This document shows, piece after piece, positions 1 to 12,371 of a DNA stretch of 64,000 nucleotides. Both the position numbers and the translations under genes were made by a program. The notes beneath the pieces were generated by a model. That model saw only the letters and a program-made list of their open reading frames with translations. It was not told where the DNA came from and searched no databases. Position 1 is the stretch's first letter; every line of letters begins with the position of its first letter. Origin of the DNA: Heterobilharzia americana (Eukaryota > Platyhelminthes > Trematoda > Strigeidida > Schistosomatidae); NCBI GenBank assembly GCA_944470555.2, contig OX104132.1, forward strand, positions 13,401,755 through 13,465,754. The letters are read 5' to 3'.

Positions 1-690
1 AGTGATATATTAGCATACACTGAACCATTTATCTGAAAATTTACGAAGAGTCAATTAATTAAATAGGAAGCATGAGAAAAGGAAAGGTAGAAAAAACAAA
101 TAAATAAAACAAAATCTATATCACATCACTATTGTTATGAAAATCAATACTATCAAGGTAGGCTCAAAGTGAGTGCAAATTGTTTTTGCAAACATATAGG
201 GGGTTTGAATTTACTGATGGTAAAAGCTTCAATAAATTTAAGCAGTCTGCTCTGATCACTTTTATGTATTACTTTAAAATACATTCATAATTTCCATTGT
301 GACATCAAAAACAACATATTCAGAGAAGAGGACTCTTCAATGAATTTATTCTCAAACTATACATTTAAAAATCTTATGTAACCCTTTTTGTTATTGTTCA
401 ACATTTACGTCATCAACTAGCAACATTATTATTATTATCACCATTATATACTATAATCGCATAAACGATTTGTGATGACCTTGATTTGACCTAGCCGTTA
501 TCACCTTATGACTTTATTGATCGATTTTGATGATTTTGTATTGACCCATTAGCCGCTGATGCATTTTAAAGCATTGATCATGATAAGCTGTAACTTCTTT
601 CTCTTCATCGTGGGTAGTAAGGGGACTATGAATGGGTTTTTTACTTGATTTACAAGGTGTCAGTCACATGTACCTACAACCCAGTGAGTG
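1..690. other. AT-rich stretch, no gene recognised
   Basis: I see no convincing exon, RNA gene or known element here. It contains only short AT-rich and simple-sequence runs (for example ATT repeats near 425-440). It may be decayed repeat or intron sequence. Confidence 0.5.
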
Positions 691-749
691 GTGGTACTAC
701 CAATGAAATTAAAATCTAACATTCATCTCTTCAAACGCCAGACCTTTTC

Positions 750-1866
<1,117 letters not shown>

Positions 1867-1869
1867 AAG

Positions 1870-3330
1870 CTTTTTAAATGCACTGAGTAATTCCCTTTTG
1901 AATATTATATGGGAGTGTAGGTGCATCGAGTTGATTAGTTCTAAATCAAATCAAGCAAACGTCATGGATTCTAAGGCTAACCACTAATAAACATAGAACA
2001 TCAAAATGAAAATTGAGGTTATATCGATCTCTTCATTCTGTGAGGCTACAATTCATTGAGGTAACATAATCAACAAGGAACTGTATACATCAGTGAGCAG
2101 TTAGAATAAATTGGTTGGTCGTTTCTCTAGCGTATTTGTGTGAACATGTAAATTGTAGGTTTATAATGCATTTTTGCTTAATAAAAATTGTCCTCGTAGT
2201 CACAGACTGATTATTGATTACTGATGTTTCCACAACCGCCTGAAGCTTTGGCTACTCACGGGAACCGTTATTATTAGTGAATAGTCTGAGTATTTCAGTA
2301 CCCTGAGTTTCGGTATTTACTTTTCAGCCTATTCTGTTAATTTCTAAACGATTTATACCTTCACAATAATCTCTTAAACAATGAAGTCTGAGATTCACGC
2401 TCTAAAATTGGACTTATTCAATTTGTAGGCTTGTGAGGATTTAATTATTGATTTCAGGTTGCTATTCATCATGGGCTGACATCAGTTGGTCAAAAAGCAC
2501 AATAATATGCATCCAGTTACTTGTTTCAATTTTCTTTATCTCAAACTACCTTAACTTTCAATTACTTGACCAACACTATACTCAGTGTGACTACAAACAA
2601 AGTCATGTACTGATTGTGTATGTGAGTCACTCATCTAGATCAAAGCCATTGGTAGTTTGCAAACATCTGTTTTTCTTAAATAATGGTATGTGACCAATCA
2701 AATCTCTCCCTCGGTCACATACTAATGTCTCAGCCAATCAAAATTTAGCCTGATGGAAATAGTAAGCACGTAGATCGATTTCATCAAATCTCTTTGTCAG
2801 TACGTATAACAACATCTTTAGAGTTGCCTATTCTGATTCTACAATATCTGTCAAAGAAAATTAAGTCGCACGTGACACTGAAACTCTTTTTTGAAGTCTT
2901 GTTAAGACAGCCATTTTCCAGATGGATTATTTACAATTAGTGTTCAGTGTTTACTAAGTGTTATGTTGACATTGATTTATCATTTTTGGCGTCTCATTTC
3001 TGCATGATAAGTGATATTAGTTTTATTTTGCATCAGAATTGGAGAGCAGGATTTATTTATTAATTCATTAATGTTTTGATATAAACAGTATTAATGGTAA
3101 TAGTCCGACTTCAGTGTTTTTTTTTACTTAAAAGCAAATAAGAACGATAAATAAGTTTTTTAAAACACTTTATTGCTTTTATTCGCTTTTTAAAACGCCC
3201 TTACATTCACTTGAAGCTATTAAACTTGTCTCCACTGAACATTGGTAAATTATTCAAATTAATGGAGTTATAGGATTTCCATGGAGATGAATTCAAAAGT
3301 GACCCAAACTACTTTACATGTTTAAAGTAG
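1870..3330. other. No gene recognised; one family B end fragment
   Basis: Apart from a short family B terminal fragment at about 2,448-2,500, which carries GACATCAGTTGG, I see only AT-rich sequence with no supported exon. ORFs here are short and have no recognisable domain. Confidence 0.45.
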
Positions 3331-3339
3331 ATTGTTATG

Positions 3340-3630
3340 CCAAATTAGTATTCATCATGGACTGACATCAGTTGGTGAATCACTGATAATCTCTGAGCAC
3401 TGGACAGTCACTTCGTCCTAGTATGGAACCACTGGATTCTGAATCAATGGCCCAATGGTAACGTGCTCATTGGGGAACTCGAAATTGCAAGGTTTGACTC
3501 CTGGCAGAATTGTAGGCGCGTACTGCTGAGGAGTTTTATACTAGGACGAAACACCTGCCCAGTACTTCCAGGTTTCCAGTGATTCTCCAACTTATGTCGG
3601 TAACGAATATCAACTTGAAATCAATAAATC
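3340..3630 (+). repeat. Family B short inverted-repeat element with tRNA-like core
   Basis: Full-length example of a family seen at least six times in the window. It opens with ATTCATCATGGACTGACATC and closes with the approximate reverse complement, so it is a fold-back of about 290 bp. The middle carries an A-box-like stretch (3,449-3,467, ending ATGGTAACGTGC) and a B-box-like stretch GGTTTGACTCC (3,491-3,501), as in a Pol III-transcribed SINE. A hammerhead-like motif lies near the right end on the + strand and a decayed one near the left end on the minus strand. A non-autonomous retroposon is the likely identity (inference). Confidence 0.75.
3517..3572 (+). ncRNA. Hammerhead-like motif of family B, partly decayed
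   Basis: Core CTGAGGA (3,526-3,532) fits the hammerhead CUGANGA rule and GAAAC follows at 3,548-3,552. Stem II can still form with two G-U wobbles. Stem I pairs GTACTG with CAGTAC. The cleavage-site side (ACACCTGCC) has lost the stem III pairing, so catalytic activity is doubtful. Confidence 0.6.
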
Positions 3631-3933
3631 GTTATAAACCTTCAAATTGAGTAGGTTATTATGCAACTGAATCAGGTGACTATTATAGGAAAATAGAATC
3701 AGAGAATAATGCCAAAGTTCACTTGCCTGATTACTGAAACATGAAGCAGGTTATTCTTAGGTAAATGGAGTGATTTTTGATGAGTGTTCAGTCATAAACA
3801 ATAAGCGATTGCGTAAAAATAAGAAAACAAATGAATATTGATAGAAAAAGAGAAGGAAGAAGTGTACAAAGTAATATTTGAAGCTACATCATGTTAACCG
3901 GCATGGTGATGAAAGTGGTCTAACAAACTTCTT

Positions 3934-4480
3934 TCAGATACAAAAGTTAGGTTCGTAAAGATGGATTGCAATCGACTCTCCTATGTGAAGTAAGCGAGTG
4001 AGTAATCCAAGTGCTAAATTAACTGGGATCTGATAAATGATTTTGAAAGCTTTTCTAGTATCCACTTGATGGCCTATGTCAACTAGATGTGCAAGTATAG
4101 AGCCGTTTAAGGTCCTAATTTGTCCCTCGCTCAACCATGATGGGTGGCACTCAGAGATTCGACTATGGACCAGCTTCATTGTACGCCTAATGTAACTAGC
4201 TCCACAGGAGCAGTTGAATTGATAAATGCATATGAATGGGGCAGAATCAGGTAGCTTGTCTTTATTTCTTGCACCTAGAATCATGCGGCTGTACAAGATA
4301 GGACATAATCTAACGGCTGGGAAGGCTTTATGCAAGACTCTTTTTGTGCGCTGTTTGATGATTTCACTGGGAGTGTCACTCTCGAATTTTAACTTCAAGA
4401 AAATTTGCTTCTTAGGAGCTGCTGGCGTTCTTGTCCTAATTATCGTAATATTCATATGTTTATGATCGATAGCAGACAGA
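3934..4480 (-). pseudogene. Penelope-like element fragment, GIY-YIG endonuclease end
   Basis: The minus-strand ORF of 173 residues (4,455-3,934) carries the segment FICIYQFNCSCGASYI at residues about 74-89, which fits the GIY-YIG nuclease signature of Penelope-like retroelements, followed by a conserved stretch with HPSWLSEGQI and SILAHLVDIGHQVDT. The glycine expected after SYI is arginine here. The reverse-transcriptase part is missing, so this is a 3' fragment. A second, more decayed element with the same order of segments is at 18,110-18,870. Such elements cleave target DNA and reverse-transcribe in situ; this copy cannot. Confidence 0.75.
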
Positions 4481-4817
4481 GGAACGCAAAATAAGATTAG
4501 TTATTTCACTAAACGAATGTTTATCACCATTTTGATACGAAAGTGTACTCATAAAGTCAGTACCACTTTCAGTGATGCTTCTTATATCTTGTAGTGATAT
4601 CAAATCCATTATACAACTGTATAATTCAGTCATAGTGATAAATTTAAAACCTTCTTGAAATGATAATGTATTGACTTTTTTTAAACTAGTTATCTAGTCA
4701 TTTGCAAAGGGAATGAGATTTCATTCATCCGCCCTTTTCACTACTAATGTCTTGACAACTGAAATAATCATTTAAAACTAGAATTCTGTCTGGTGGTTAA
4801 TGGAGGTTCAGTAAGTG

Positions 4818-5503
4818 GTTTTAGGTTGGAATTCATCATCGATTGACATCAGTTGGAGGAAAATTGGAAACCTGGGAGCAATGAACAGCTGTTTCGTCCA
4901 ACTAGCATCACGCTCTTCAGTAGTACGTACCCATGACCCCACCCCACCAGAGACCAAACCCAGAACCTTCAGGTTCTATGACCAGCACCTTACCATTAAG
5001 CTACTGCGTTGGAATCCAATGATCCACCTTTCCAACTTCTGTTCTTTCACGACATAGCACTTCCTACATCTAATGTTTTCTTTGAGTAATTCTCCTCATA
5101 TTCGAGTTGGTTGACTTCACTGGTCACAAATTCTAGCGCTCATTGGTGACTAGCTTCGAGAGGTGATTCCTGAAGTTCCAGGAGTGACCAGTAGAGTCAA
5201 CTAACTCGAATATGAGGAGAATTACTCAAAGAAAACATTAGATGTAGGAAGTGCTATGTCGTGAAAGAACAGAAGTTGGAAAGGTGGATCATTGGATTCC
5301 AACGCAGTAGCTTAATGGTAAGGTGCTGGTCATAGAACCTGAAGGTTCTGGGTTTGGTCTCTGGTGGGGTGGGGTCATGGGTACGTACTACTGAAGAGCG
5401 TGATGCTAGTTGGACGAAACAGCTGTTCATTGCTCCCAGGTTTCCAATTTTCCTCCAACTGATGTCAATCGATGATGAATTCCAATCTAAAATCAATCAA
5501 ACT
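4818..5503. repeat. 0.69-kb palindrome of two inverted family B elements
   Basis: The left arm (about 4,818-5,126) is matched by the right arm (about 5,184-5,503) in reverse complement with only a few differences, around a spacer of about 57 bp. Each arm is a family B element plus extra sequence: terminus GACATCAGTTGG-like, hammerhead-like motif, tRNA-like core. In the right arm the + strand reads CTGAAGA (acceptable core) and GGACGAAAC, but stem II and the cleavage side are altered. The mirror-image 80-residue ORFs in the two arms are by-products. Confidence 0.9.
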
Positions 5504-5504
5504 A

Positions 5505-5940
5505 GAATTGTTTATCATATCAGATATATTTGGCATAAAACAGTTTCTCTATGCACAGGTTAGTTGTGTCTACTATATAAGGTTATGGTTTTTCCCTAAT
5601 TTCCCTACAAAGCCAGACTATTACATAGACACTTTAGGAGGACATCAATTCATTTGTTCGTTGTATGGGAAATTACCACAATATTTTGCTACCGAGCAAC
5701 AAAGGGATCAGTATTATTTCGGGATCTTCTAGAAACTAGAATAGCTTCTTTAAGAAGCATTCCTTCAAGAACTAATTTATTGTCCTAGGAAGTATTTAAC
5801 TGGATATCCCCTGTCTTCTTTATAGAGGACATTAGTCTTCTTTAGTTATAAGTTTGTTGTCCTGACACATCTTTTATTTTAGATTTAGCTAAGTCTGTGT
5901 ATAAGATTGCAGACGTATAACTAGTTGCCTAATAATAGTG
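5505..5940. other. No gene recognised
   Basis: AT-rich sequence with short ORFs only; no domain, exon or repeat signature could be supported. Confidence 0.4.
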
Positions 5941-5967
5941 TTAGTTTTGTTAATTTTGGGTAGCAGA

Positions 5968-6020
5968 AGCATCCAGGATGCGCGTTTCGTACCATTTCGG
6001 ACTCATCACCTGGATGTTGT
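5968..6020 (-). ncRNA. Hammerhead motif, core mutated
   Basis: The minus strand reads CATCCAG, then GTGATGAG, then ACGAAACGCGC and CATCCTGGATG. The first core base is G instead of C, which would disrupt the C3-G8 pair needed for catalysis. Stem I (ATCCAG with CTGGAT) is intact. Confidence 0.55.
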
Positions 6021-6265
6021 TCCCACTGGATCTCGAACCTCGTGCCAATCCCTCCAAAGGCCAAGGCGTTTGACTTCCATTGAGGTCAAATAATTCGATC
6101 CAATAAAACAACGAAGAATAACAAGCGTGTCAATAAATAGTAATAACTATTACCTGTTGTACAAGAAATGGCTATCGTTCCTGCGTGGAATAGTGGAAAA
6201 CGACTTGACATTTGAAGCGAAGGGTACGAGATTCAAGTCTCAGTGGGAACAACATCAGTGGGGTG

Positions 6266-6330
6266 CAAGTACATCCGGCTGACGAGACCCAAATAGGACG
6301 AAACGCCCGTACTGGATTCTTCTGTTAGCC
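6266..6330 (+). ncRNA. Hammerhead ribozyme, core intact
   Basis: Core CUGACGA at 6,279-6,285 and GAAA at 6,300-6,303. Stem I pairs ACATCCGG-type sequence before the core (6,273-6,278) with CTGGAT (6,312-6,317), six pairs including one G-U. Stem II is GACC/GGAC with one A-A mismatch and loop CAAATA. Stem III is the two-pair stem with a four-base loop that is usual in schistosome hammerheads. The residue before the cut is A (GUA), which the NUH rule allows but which differs from the usual GUC. All fixed core residues are present, so self-cleavage is plausible. Confidence 0.78.
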
Positions 6331-6471
6331 ACAACCAACTAAATTACCATAATTAACGCTCAAGCAATATCGAGAAATTCGCATAGGAGCCCATATACCA
6401 ATAGAGGTCGAACAGTTCGGTCCAATAAAACAATGGAGAACAGCAAGTATATCAATAAATAGCAATAATAA

Positions 6472-8012
6472 TAATTCACTTTATTCCAAACAATTTTTGG
6501 TACAATTTGGAATTCTTAGCATGATGCATTGCAACAGTAACAAAATATATGGATGTATATGTTATGATGAAAATTTATGTTGTGCGGAGAAAAATAAACA
6601 CGAGAAAAAACTTCTCATTGTTAATTAGATTACTGAAATGAGATCGATAACTGTTAGAAAGTTAATACGTGAGTTCCGTTTAACACTTTTCCCCTCACAT
6701 AATATGCGTTCGAGGTAAGGTACAGTCGAATTCTTATAACTAGCTGTACGAGCGTACGGTCTCACGCAGTTTCTTCTGGTCCTCCAAGAGAAGATATTAG
6801 AAGACAGCTATGAATGAATTGGATGCTCAGTATCACTGAAAATTACTGTAGCTACCTGCGCGCTAGAATTTTAATGTCTGTCAACTACAGCCTTAATCAG
6901 TTGCACCAGACGCACACCACACATCCTAATGACACAACTTTCAAAACCACCCCTACCCAATATATAGCATAGTCTTCTTTAGTAGACCAGTAAAAATCAA
7001 CGCGGAACAATAGAGGAGAATAGGTAAAATGCAGGAATTAATAAACTGTAAAAGTGGAGGTTGAGTTATACTAGAGAACCTCAGTTCCCTCATGTAGAAT
7101 GTTGAACGAAAGACCTTTTGCAAGTCAATAAGATGAGAGATGAGATGGGAGTAAAACTCAATCCAAGATAGTTAACACTAGATTCACTTTCTGCACAAAT
7201 ACCATCAATGCATCAGCCGTCAGGCGAACTAAACAACTCACACAAGTCTCGTTTACGCCTGAGACTAAAATTAACAGTCTGACATTCTTACGAGGGTTTA
7301 ACTTGAGACCATTTGAGAGAGAGAGGGAGAGGGAGAGAGAGAGAGAGACTACTGGTCAACTACACACAAAAACCCATTCAATTTAGAGCAATGTAAGTGA
7401 CAGTTGACTAGATAGAATAGACACCGTCAGGTCATCAGCATGCTTAATAGAATTATTTTCAACAGAAATGAGGTAAACTATGCAGAAAGAAAGAAGGAGA
7501 AGAGAAATGGAGAAAGTACTGCACCTCGAGGCACATCAGCTTCAGTAAGCAATGAAGTGGAGTGCTTCCCCCCTCACAGACAGTATACTGTTGCCTTTTA
7601 GAAAAATAAGAGTACAACAACTCTGCAATGCATGACTCAGTATGAGTAATGGAAAGCTGATTTACGAAGAGTAGTCTAGGGACAGAGTCGAAGACTGATG
7701 AGTAATCGAAGAAGGCACAACCAACATACTTAACATCCTTGTCTACACTGGAAACAACATCACGATGCAAGACTGTGACATCATCTGAAGTACTTCTCCT
7801 ATGTTTGTTGGCGAATTGTTTTTGATCTTTGAAAACCTTGAGTGAAGGTTGAGACACAAGGAGGAGTGATTTGTACATTGTCTTGAGAGGTGGGGAAGTT
7901 GAATCAGTGGGTTGAAACTGTGATCTCCTTCCAAGCAGTGGATAATGAGTTATTGCGAAATATTGAAGCATTGAAGATACATGCAAGAGGATGATGTTTT
8001 CTATACATGAAC
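6472..8012 (-). pseudogene. CR1/jockey-like LINE fragment, RT domain, copy 1
   Basis: The minus strand encodes a broken reverse transcriptase. Motif A reads FFDYSSVFDSVP (ORF 8,097-7,459), motif B reads VPRGAVLSPFLF in another frame near 7,510-7,540, and motif C reads HADDLTV near 7,430, followed by LKLNPRKNV past a GA microsatellite (7,315-7,348). At least one frameshift lies between motifs A and B. The 3' end near 6,472 has an ATT-rich tail. Copy 2 at 21,190-23,096 is almost identical from about 6,790 to 8,012. The clade is assigned only from motif style. Confidence 0.7.
7315..7348. repeat. (GA)n microsatellite inside LINE copy 1
   Basis: GA-rich run interrupted by GGGAGAGGG. It is also present in copy 2 (22,405-22,441) with a slightly different length. 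Confidence 0.9.
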
Positions 8013-8099
8013 CACATGTGCTGTGGTTTTTATGTTTGTTTCTTACTCTAACTCCCAGGTCATTAAGGGTTATATTTTCGGGTGGAATTCCACCCACAT

Positions 8100-9510
8100 A
8101 TGCCTGCGCCTCAGTGATTAGTAGTTTAAGTTGATGAATCTAAGCATTCGTTATATAATTCGAAAATGTTTCCTAGAATAAACTGATCTGAACTGAAGGC
8201 TCAGTGTGTGATACCAGAAAATACATGTTTCGAATCTAATGAAGGTGTAAATTCCGAATTTTTCTGAAGATCCATTTCAAAGTATACTTTCATTGAAGTA
8301 GATATATGATGCTTCAACTAACAAGTTAGCACGGTCTTCTTTTTCAATGTAGCTCAACTCAGTTGTCCTGCTGTATCAATCTGTTAGTATTGTCATTGAA
8401 ACAAACAGTATTGTACTACTTCTATTATTTCAGTAGTAAATATTATAAAAGCAAGTGATTGTGACTCGGTATAGAGTATGTGTGGATGCTATAGATAAAA
8501 GGATTATCAGGTGCTTTGTTACCAGCAAAATGAATTGTGCACTCATCTGAGATAGTGGCAATGACAATGACGATGTGTGTCTCTGTCGCTGTAATGAGCT
8601 GGTAATTTAAAGGTGTTATACACGCACACACATACACACACACACATGTATTCAAAACAAAGTTTGTCCAAAATACTACTAACACTCTTTTTCGGTAGAA
8701 ATAATGAATAATTAATTAGTTTTTTTTTTGACTAGCTTGTTTTCTTATATAAAATAGGGAAACAATTTTGTTAAAACAAGGGTAAATAAAGAGAAATTTA
8801 TTGAGAACAGCTTATACAAAGAGTAATTACAAACGGATAGGTGTTCATACATATATGAGTTGGTGTGGGGAGAGAGATAGGGTGGGGGAATTGTAGGCGG
8901 GGGTGTGGATGGGATCGAAAAGGAAAAATTCCATGGAAAAGAGGTGATATTTCTCGTCTAAATGAATTTATCCTCTGTATTTATTTTTGGATATACTTGG
9001 CTAATATAAGCGAGAATATGTAGAAGGGGTTATCAACCTTTACAGTACACATACTATGATGAATTATCATCAGTAGTTATATATGCATGAGAAAATAAAA
9101 AAGGCAGTCAACAATGACAATTCGGTTATCACAATAGAGTTATGCTTTGTATGTTAAAATAAGGATATATATATATATATATTCACTCGTGCATTCATTT
9201 TTATCACTTAGCTAACTTGTTAATCCAACTTGTCTAGTTTTTCGAACCAGCAAGCGTTTGCTCGCTCGCGCGCTCGCGCGAGAGAGAGATGACAGATAAA
9301 AATAAAGATAAAAATAGTAATAAGCTTTTGTACTCATCATTCTGTGTAATTGATACTTCACTGTCATTTTATTAATAGTGAATGCTAAACAATGATAACC
9401 ATTAGTCGATAGGACTAAAATAATTCTCTAGGCTTATGAAGCGCGCATGTCAAATTGAATGGCATCATAATTAAAGGGACGTTAGATCACCCGAATACTG
9501 AGTGGTCTCG
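8100..9510. other. No gene recognised; simple repeats
   Basis: Contains CA-rich sequence (about 8,622-8,645), a short (TA)n run (about 9,165-9,182), and an unusually CG-rich palindromic patch CTCGCGCGCTCGCGCGAG within 9,261-9,289, followed by GA repeats. No exon is supported. Confidence 0.5.
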
Positions 9511-9516
9511 ATAAAA

Positions 9517-9890
9517 CTAGTAGTCCCTATCACGGACTGACATCAGTTGGAAAACTATTGAAAATAGTTGTTTCGTCCTAACAGAGGACTCCTTAGCAGT
9601 ACGCACTCATAACCCCCACCCCACCAGAGGTGGAACCTTCAGGTTTTGCTGCTAACACATTGTCATTGAGTCACTGAGTCGGAACCCAGTGGCCAACATT
9701 TTCCTACTTCTGCAAGTTCGTGATACAGCACAACCTCCGTCCAATGCTATCATTGGCTAACTGTCCTCACGTCCGACTCTCTTTGCCTCATCGACCACAA
9801 CTAAACAATAGAACGCTGGGACATCTTATCTCAAAGCAAGTCGATGATGAACACTGGACAGTAATTCACTCTGGAGAGTATTAGGGGTTG
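9517..9890 (-). repeat. Family B element, minus orientation, decayed
   Basis: It begins CACGGACTGACATCAGTTGG on the + strand and parallels the left arm of the palindrome at 4,818. The minus strand carries a hammerhead remnant (9,534-9,608) whose core reads CTAAGGA, with G5 changed to A, so it should be inactive. Confidence 0.65.
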
Positions 9891-9892
9891 AT

Positions 9893-10020
9893 ATCAAGTT
9901 GGTATTCATCACAGACTGACATCAACTGAAGGACGGTACCAGGACGAAACAGATGTTTTCACCGGCTCTCTAAATGATGTCAGCTCGTGATGACTACCAG
10001 CTAGAAATCAATAAATAAAT
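9893..10020. repeat. Second, internally deleted family B element
   Basis: Both termini (CATCACAGACTGACATCAAC and the inverted end with GATGTCAGCTCGTGATGA) lie only about 125 bp apart with CAGGACGAAACAG between them, so most of the core has been lost. Confidence 0.6.
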
Positions 10021-10325
10021 CTCCCGTAAACCATTAAATTAAAACTAATTAGTAATAGTATTAGAGTAACTCTGATGCCCACCCTAGCAACGATTTCGAC
10101 TGGAAAGACAAATGTTCATAAGTCTAATTAGTTATTTTAGTTGTTATTACGATGGCCTTCAGAAGGGCTCACAGTTGTATGATTGTTGTATTTCAATTAG
10201 CCACAAACCAGTTGAGTCATTCTTAATTTAACTGTAGCAGTCTGATCTATAGGCGGATTAAAAAAGCAGTAATTTCCCATAATGTTGCACATCTATCTGT
10301 TCTATAGACATACACTTGCTTACAC

Positions 10326-10326
<1 letters not shown>

Positions 10327-10384
<58 letters not shown>
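10327..10384. repeat. (TA)n microsatellite
   Basis: About 29 uninterrupted TA units. Short GT-rich repeats follow at 10,649-10,678. Confidence 0.97.
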
Positions 10385-10389
<5 letters not shown>

Positions 10390-10960
10390 GACGCACATTA
10401 CTTTCGATTGTGATTTGCGTGTGTCGATTTATTTGACTGCGTTTTACTACTGATAATAGAGAAGGTAGTTGACTATCGACTAAAAGCAAATAAACTTGAA
10501 GCAATAATAATCATAAACAGAACAGCTATGACAATAAAATACTTCAGTGCAAAATCGAACCCTGCGTTGTACCAATGGTTTTCGAGTCAGAAAAGCAAAT
10601 GTACCTGGAGTGCAGAAAAATAAGAGAATGAGAAAACAGTGAATTCATGATGTGTGTGTGTGTGTGTGTATGTGTGTATTAATAAAAACAGAGTTTATGT
10701 TTTACTGACGTAGGTCTGTTTTACAATTGTGAAATGAATGATTCGTTTTATAGATGCTAAAAACTGATTCAGAAAATTGTTAGTTGGATGACAATAAACA
10801 AAACAGATTAGCCTTTCTACAAGTGGAGCAAACAAATTCTTTCTACTTTTCTAATCAAATAAATTCAGTGTTTCATTATTTGACTCAAGTAATACTAGAG
10901 GTAAACAGTAGATAACATTTTCCTTTATCTAGAATGAATTTAGCATCTTTTTGTCTTAAG
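10385..10960. other. No gene recognised
   Basis: AT-rich sequence with a (GT)n run (10,649-10,678). A minus-strand B-box-like stretch (GGGTTCGATTTTGC, near 10,554-10,570) hints at a tRNA-derived repeat remnant, without a supporting A box. Confidence 0.4.
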
Positions 10961-10969
10961 TAGAGTATT

Positions 10970-11790
10970 TTGTAATCTGCTTCAGTGAAGGCTAAGGTCA
11001 ATTTTTCTGAAGGCTTTAATCACTTTCCATTAGTATACAGTTTGAACGTTAAGGGATCCGATATGCAACCAACGGTGAAGTCTTAAAAGACGAGGAATGA
11101 GGTTTCGATGTCTTTGATTGATTGTAGTGGACGTAAAATGAGACGTTGCGGAATTTGCAAAGACGCCTAATATTGGTACCATGAGATGAAGGAAGAAGGG
11201 GAGAAAAAGAAAAAGACGGTATGTTATTTTTAATTGGATCTTGTATACTACTGGGAGTGAGTGGGCTGTTAACACTTGTTAGCATAGGGCCTGTCACATA
11301 TGGCTCTTTGAGGATTGTTGGTTTGCAACTTGATTGTTCTAATACTGGACAGGAAAAACCCATACCTCCGGTACCAGCGTTTTCAGCTCCTTCGTTCCTT
11401 AGGTAAGACAGCATTAATATGGTACTGCTGGTCATCCATGGGAAACACCTTACTGTCACACCTCATCCCAGCCAGTAGTACGACTTCGCCCTCCGACCCA
11501 TATCATAGCGTTAAAGTTTACATTGCACCGATATTTGCTTTTCATCTTATCACTTTCCAACAGACTTTCATGGCATAGTAGGACCTCTGGGGAAGAAGTG
11601 TTCCAGCCAGTGTAGCTCGTTGGGTCATTGTGATATACAAGCGCGACCACCGTGTGAATGTAGCAGCTATCGGTTAGGGCTAGATGCATAAAACCTGGGC
11701 TTAGTAAGGGTCCCCAAGAACTACCTCCTAACACATACAGTATGAAACCTGAATAATTTATTGGATTTTTCATGGTGAAAATACCAGTTG
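10970..11790 (-). pseudogene. Possible LINE 5' region fragment
   Basis: The minus strand has three overlapping ORFs (11,773-11,456, 11,459-11,049 and 11,275-11,030). The last ends with HIGSLNVQTVY, which resembles the opening strand of a LINE apurinic-type endonuclease (G-x-LNV-x-T). That would make the sequence upstream of it a 5' UTR/ORF1 region. The frame breaks directly after this motif. Assignment rests on one short motif, so confidence is low; an unrelated decayed gene is possible. Confidence 0.35.
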
Positions 11791-12370
11791 TATGACCAAT
11801 GTTTGTGGAGCAGAAGATTCAATGTTTGAAGAGTATCTACGTTAACCAATTTCCGACCATTATTTTTAAAAGGTTCAGCTAAACTGTAGTAATGATGAAT
11901 TTGAGTAGAAACCCACTTCCTCATTCATTTGATGTTATAATGTGTAAAAAGATTGACAAAATCTTCATAAGAAGTCGCATATGTCTAAAGACTTTTTCAA
12001 CAAATCACTCTGCTTCAAAGTTCCAGGTTGGTTGAAGAGGTGAAAAATCTAGTAAGCCTGCAAATAGCCTAGGCCATTGTAATACAATATAAACCTTGCA
12101 TTTTATATATATTGTGGAGGTTGACGTTGTAAATACACCTTCTATTCCATTACCGCCTTTTCTATTTACGGAGAGACTGAGAGACCAGAAAAGAGTGGAA
12201 TCTAAAGATATTGCACAAGTGTCCTCTTCCTAATGAGGAACTTAAAGCTCTTATGCAATGCTATAATGAAAGAATGGAACCCTTATCACTGGTGATTATT
12301 GAGAAATTTAAGCAAATACTGAATGACATCTAGGGAGAATCTGCATCCATAAGTCCTTAGATTTTGAAAA
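11790..12370. other. No gene recognised
   Basis: AT-rich sequence with a short (TA)n run near 12,105. Nothing coding is supported, although decayed parts of the open frame that follows may begin here. Confidence 0.4.
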
Positions 12371-12371
12371 A

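Larger units (their letters stand above)
5955..6470 (+). repeat. Sm-alpha-like element with hammerhead motifs at both ends
   Basis: From left to right: a minus-strand hammerhead-like motif (5,968-6,020), a block ending CAATAAATAGTAATA (6,082-6,147), a tRNA-like Pol III core with A-box TGGAATAGTGG (6,186-6,196) and B-box-like GATTCAAGTC (6,230-6,239), a + strand hammerhead (6,266-6,330), then a second copy of the first block (6,402-6,466) 320 bp downstream. The direct repeat of that block suggests a tandem arrangement with a unit of about 320 bp. The design fits the schistosome Sm-alpha short retroposon/satellite family known to encode hammerhead ribozymes. Confidence 0.75.

Noticed and set aside
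4815..5496. Two identical 80-residue ORFs on opposite strands
   Set aside because: They fall in the arms of the palindrome and read through tRNA-like and hammerhead sequence; the symmetry explains them.
9261..9289. CG-rich palindrome as a regulatory site or Z-DNA element
   Set aside because: It runs straight into GA repeats and looks like simple sequence; no gene start is nearby.
11221..11578. Membrane-protein-like + strand ORFs
   Set aside because: They overlap the minus-strand frames of a probable LINE fragment and have no independent support.
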